Origin: Candidatus Cloacimonadota bacterium
Lineage (GTDB): Bacteria > Cloacimonadota > Cloacimonadia > Cloacimonadales > Cloacimonadaceae
DNA: 17,419 nucleotides
Direction: 5' to 3'
Assembly: GCA_028681035.1 (NCBI GenBank)
Contig: JAQUJJ010000073.1
Coordinates: 1 to 17,419 of the forward strand
Notes under the pieces: generated by a model
Told to the model about the DNA's origin: nothing
Database searches by the model: none
The model's input: only the letters and a program-made list of their open reading frames with translations
Made by a program: the position numbers and the translations under genes
Shown here: positions 15,501-17,419 of the stretch, in pieces
How the letters are laid out: every line of letters starts with the position of its first letter
How positions within the stretch are numbered: position 1 is the stretch's first letter

Positions 15501-17419
15501 CAGCGGTGGCGTGGTGGTTTAGCAAACCTATATTGGAACGTGAAGCCAGGCTGAGCCAGGCTCAGATTACCTTTTTACGCAAACTTTCACGCAAGAGCTG
15601 GGCTTTCTTTGAAACCTTCGCAGGTCCGGAAGATAACTGGCTGGCTCCGGATAACTTCCAGGAGCATCCTGTGCCGAAAGTGGCGCACCGCACCTCTCCC
15701 ACCAATATCGGGATGTCCCTGCTGGCAAACCTTACGGCGTATGACTTTGGCACTATTTCGGCGGGCCGGCTGATCGAGCGCACCTCCAAAACATTTCAGA
15801 CCATGGAAAGCATGCGCAAGCATAGAGGACACTTCTTTAATTGGTATGATACCCAGTCTCTTCAGCCTCTTTATCCGCTGTATGTTTCTACCGTGGATAG
15901 CGGAAATCTAAGCGGGCATCTGTATGTCCTCAGGCAAGGCCTCCTGGCTTTGATCGATGAAAAGATTGTAAATAACCGGGTATATGAGAGCTTAAGTGAT
16001 GTGCTTGGTATCCTGAGTGATGCAGCGCATGCCGTGCCGGAAACAGAAACTAATCTCTTCCTGGCGCCCTTGCAAGAGGAGCTGGAATCTATCCTGGTTT
16101 CGCCTCCCGTCACGCCTGCAGACTCCAAAACCTGCCTGGAAGGGCTCCTGCACAGTGCCGGACTCCTGGCCAGAAAGATGGCGAGCCTGGATACTGACGA
16201 AGACAGCCCCCTGAATTGGTGGGCCAGAGCCCTTGTGGGCCAATGTCAGGATGCTTTGGAAGAATTGAACCTGTTTTTGCCGAATCTGGGGCAGACGGGC
16301 TTTGCAAGATTGTCCGATACCCAGGAGATCCCCACTTTAGATGAAATCCGGCTGTCGGATACAGCCGCCGGACAGAAGGCCAAAGACAGGATTGCTCTCA
16401 TCCATGAACTTGCCGAAAGCGCAGAAACTTTTGCCCAGGTGGATGTTAGATTCCTCTATGATGAGGAGCGTCACCTGTTTTCTATCGGCTATAATGTCAG
16501 TGAACTGCGTCTGGACTCCGGTTATTACGATCTTTTGGCTTCTGAAGCCAGACTTGCCACCTTCGTGGGCATCGCACAGGGTAAGCTCCCTCAGGAAAGC
16601 TGGTTTGCTTTGGGACGTCTGCTGACCACGGCGAGGGGAGAGCCGATCCTGCTTTCCTGGAGTGGCTCCATGTTTGAATACCTGATGCCGCTCTTGGTGA
16701 TGCCGAATTATGAAAGCACCCTCTTGGACGAGACCTACAAGGCTGCCGTGAGGATACAGAAAGAGTATGGCAAGAGGAATTCAGTGCCTTGGGGAATCTC
16801 CGAAAGTGGCTATAATGCCATTGATGCGCAGCAGAATTACCAATACCGCGCTTTTGGTGTGCCCGGTCTGGGTCTAAAGCGAGGCCTGGCGCAAGATCTG
16901 GTGATCGCCCCTTACGCTACAGCCTTGGCGCTGATGGTGATGCCAGAGGCCGCTGCCTCCAATCTTGAGCGTCTGGCCGCCGAAGGTTTTGAAGCCCGCT
17001 ACGGATTTTACGAGGCGATAGATTACACCCGCTCCAGACTCCCGAGAGGGCAAAAGCACACGGTTATCCGCTCTTTTATGGCGCATCATCAAGGCATGAG
17101 CCTGCTTTCTCTGGCCTATCTACTCTTGGATCGCCCCATGCAAAAACGCTTTGAAGCAGATTCCAAGTTTCAGGCTATTATGTTGCTCTTGCAAGAAAAA
17201 GTACCCAAAGCAACTGCATTTTATGCGCGCACCACCAGCCTGGAAGAGCACCATCTCACCTCTTCAGAGCTGGCCCCGCCGATCCGGGTATTCACGAATC
17301 CAAATACTGCCAAGCTGGAAGTCCAATTGCTCTCCAATGGCAGATATCATCTGATGGTGACCAATGCCGGCGCCAGCTACAGCCGCTGGAATGATCTGGA
17401 TATCACGCGTTGGCGGGAA
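12506..17419 (+). CDS. ndvB: cyclic beta-1,2-glucan synthase (NdvB/ChvB type), 5' 1638 codons
   Basis: This large membrane enzyme makes cyclic beta-1,2-glucan from UDP-glucose; it primes, elongates, trims and cyclises the chain. The reading frame is open from ATG 12506 to the window edge and continues beyond; family members have about 2800 residues. Seen in order: an N-terminal helical domain with GEWLLDNYYLIEEQIR at 103-118; a membrane pair about 428-480; the GT84 domain starting PRMDFSRGVPD (from 493), with DTD at 646-648 (LDTDTQLP), VGKGIYDIEAF at 733-743, HDLLEG at 759-764 and HRWTRGDWQ at 793-801; membrane segments at about 838-880 and 962-1005; then GPEDNWLAPDN (from 1040), VSTVDSGNL at 1127-1135, the glycoamylase-like block PWGISESGYNA (from 1428) and MAHHQG at 1525-1530. 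The window ends in YSRWNDLDITRWRE, the opening of the GH94 phosphorylase-like part that sets chain length. The RBS is weak (AGG, 9 nt upstream). Codons stay in phase at all motifs checked, so I see no frameshift. Confidence 0.95.
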   Translation, partial: MHLKNIGPLKGLSQIISRHSTWMGASKSKLKHSSTDLPLRAEILSSEQMTQRGKILARGHIVGMGKSKRSLLDRLAENESILWEVYNLLSEDLRLDTGVNPAGEWLLDNYYLIEEQIRIAKRHLPKAYSKELPHLENGILAGYPRVYDIALQIISHGDGRIDIENLGNFISAYQSVATLKLGELWAIPIMLRLALIEKLRRTSVRMASARSDKQKAVYWADRMTETVAKDPSSLILTIADMARSDPPLVSSFVAELVRRLQGQAPGLSLPLNWIEQRLAESVLTTEQLVRAENQQQATEQVSISNTISSLRLLGNTDWRLFVESISEVEEILCQDPAGQYAKMDFPTRDSYRHVVEKLARRSKYSESEIAKHAVRLAQKGAVSKGESHREAHVGYYLLDKGLFKTEHIGKVQLKSNEALRKLIKRIPLWTYLVVILMITLASGYSMAFVASRAGLHGWKLWLFSLFTVIGSSHLAVLLVNWLVTLFANPKRLPRMDFSRGVPDTARTLVTIPTMLTSPQNAESLLNGLEVRFLANRQDNLFFCLLTDFGDAAQESLPQDESLLAIAEAGIQALNAKYSSGDGDFFFLFHRPRLWNDIDKIWMGFERKRGKLSALNRFLQNGQKDDFSLIVGDTTKLENIRYIITLDTDTQLPLDSAQKFIGAMAHPLNSPQYDPQLKRIVAGYGILQPRVGISMDLCCRSRYSAMCASDPGIDPYTRAVSDVYQDLFGEGSFVGKGIYDIEAFEQTSGDCFPDNRILSHDLLEGCYTRSGLLTDAELYEEYPSSYHADVKRRHRWTRGDWQIAQWVLPFIPNQDNKLQRNPISMLSRWKVFDNLRRSVMALSLTIMLLVGWLALSQPLFWSLVVMTILLLPPALAAMVGIVRKPADMKLLDHLRSELKSVGQKLTETTFYLATMPYEAYYSSDAILRTLWRTHFSHKNMLEWAPSADTNRDESSLWGTFRRMWVSPFLAVITGFVMIALPAYQMSFVALAVLALWLVSPAVAWWFSKPILEREARLSQAQITFLRKLSRKSWAFFETFAGPEDNWLAPDNFQEHPVPKVAHRTSPTNIGMSLLANLTAYDFGTISAGRLIERTSKTFQTMESMRKHRGHFFNWYDTQSLQPLYPLYVSTVDSGNLSGHLYVLRQGLLALIDEKIVNNRVYESLSDVLGILSDAAHAVPETETNLFLAPLQEELESILVSPPVTPADSKTCLEGLLHSAGLLARKMASLDTDEDSPLNWWARALVGQCQDALEELNLFLPNLGQTGFARLSDTQEIPTLDEIRLSDTAAGQKAKDRIALIHELAESAETFAQVDVRFLYDEERHLFSIGYNVSELRLDSGYYDLLASEARLATFVGIAQGKLPQESWFALGRLLTTARGEPILLSWSGSMFEYLMPLLVMPNYESTLLDETYKAAVRIQKEYGKRNSVPWGISESGYNAIDAQQNYQYRAFGVPGLGLKRGLAQDLVIAPYATALALMVMPEAAASNLERLAAEGFEARYGFYEAIDYTRSRLPRGQKHTVIRSFMAHHQGMSLLSLAYLLLDRPMQKRFEADSKFQAIMLLLQEKVPKATAFYARTTSLEEHHLTSSELAPPIRVFTNPNTAKLEVQLLSNGRYHLMVTNAGASYSRWNDLDITRWRE

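Noticed and set aside
1..17419. CRISPR array or insertion sequence
   Set aside because: No regularly spaced repeat units and no transposase or integrase gene found on either strand.

Overview
The window looks like a piece of a Gram-negative bacterial chromosome carrying a small defence island. At the left edge is the 5' part of a tRNA-Thr(UGU) gene, followed by a small conserved-looking hypothetical gene. At the right edge is the first ~1640 codons of a giant cyclic beta-1,2-glucan synthase gene (ndvB-type). The style of the small hypothetical protein (316-753) reminds me of Cloacimonadota (Candidatus Cloacimonas-like) proteins, but this is a memory-based guess of low certainty; nothing in the window fixes the taxon.

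Layout. 1-50: tRNA-Thr, minus strand, cut by the window edge. 316-753 (minus): 145-aa hypothetical protein. 754-1101: a gap with a perfect 10-bp inverted repeat and two pairs of short direct repeats. 1102-2805 (plus): OLD-family ATPase/TOPRIM nuclease without a helicase partner. 2826-3764 and 3757-4257 (both minus, overlapping by 8 nt): a two-gene cassette of a DUF6932-like protein with a complete nucleotidyltransferase-type motif and an unrecognised 312-aa partner. 4349-11805 (minus): a compact type I restriction-modification operon in the order hsdM-rhuM-hsdS-hsdR, every junction overlapping by 4 to 14 nt. 11806-12505: a 700-bp gap between divergent genes, with two GTCCC/GGGAC hairpins and a good candidate promoter. 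12506 to the right edge (plus): ndvB, open at the window end.

How the parts fit. HsdM, HsdS and HsdR have all the motifs needed for an active methylase, a two-TRD specificity subunit and an ATP-driven translocase/nuclease. RhuM is translated from inside that operon and is therefore probably produced with it, but its job is unknown. The OLD nuclease and the nucleotidyltransferase-like pair lie next to the RM operon and are clearly more AT-rich (sample lines counted by eye: about 30% G+C in the OLD gene against about 55% in hsdR), which suggests a separately acquired block. The most promising candidate for an undescribed system is the two-gene nucleotidyltransferase-like cassette at 2826-4257, which seems to have its own promoter. 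The ndvB gene is a housekeeping/envelope gene unrelated to defence and marks the right border of the island.
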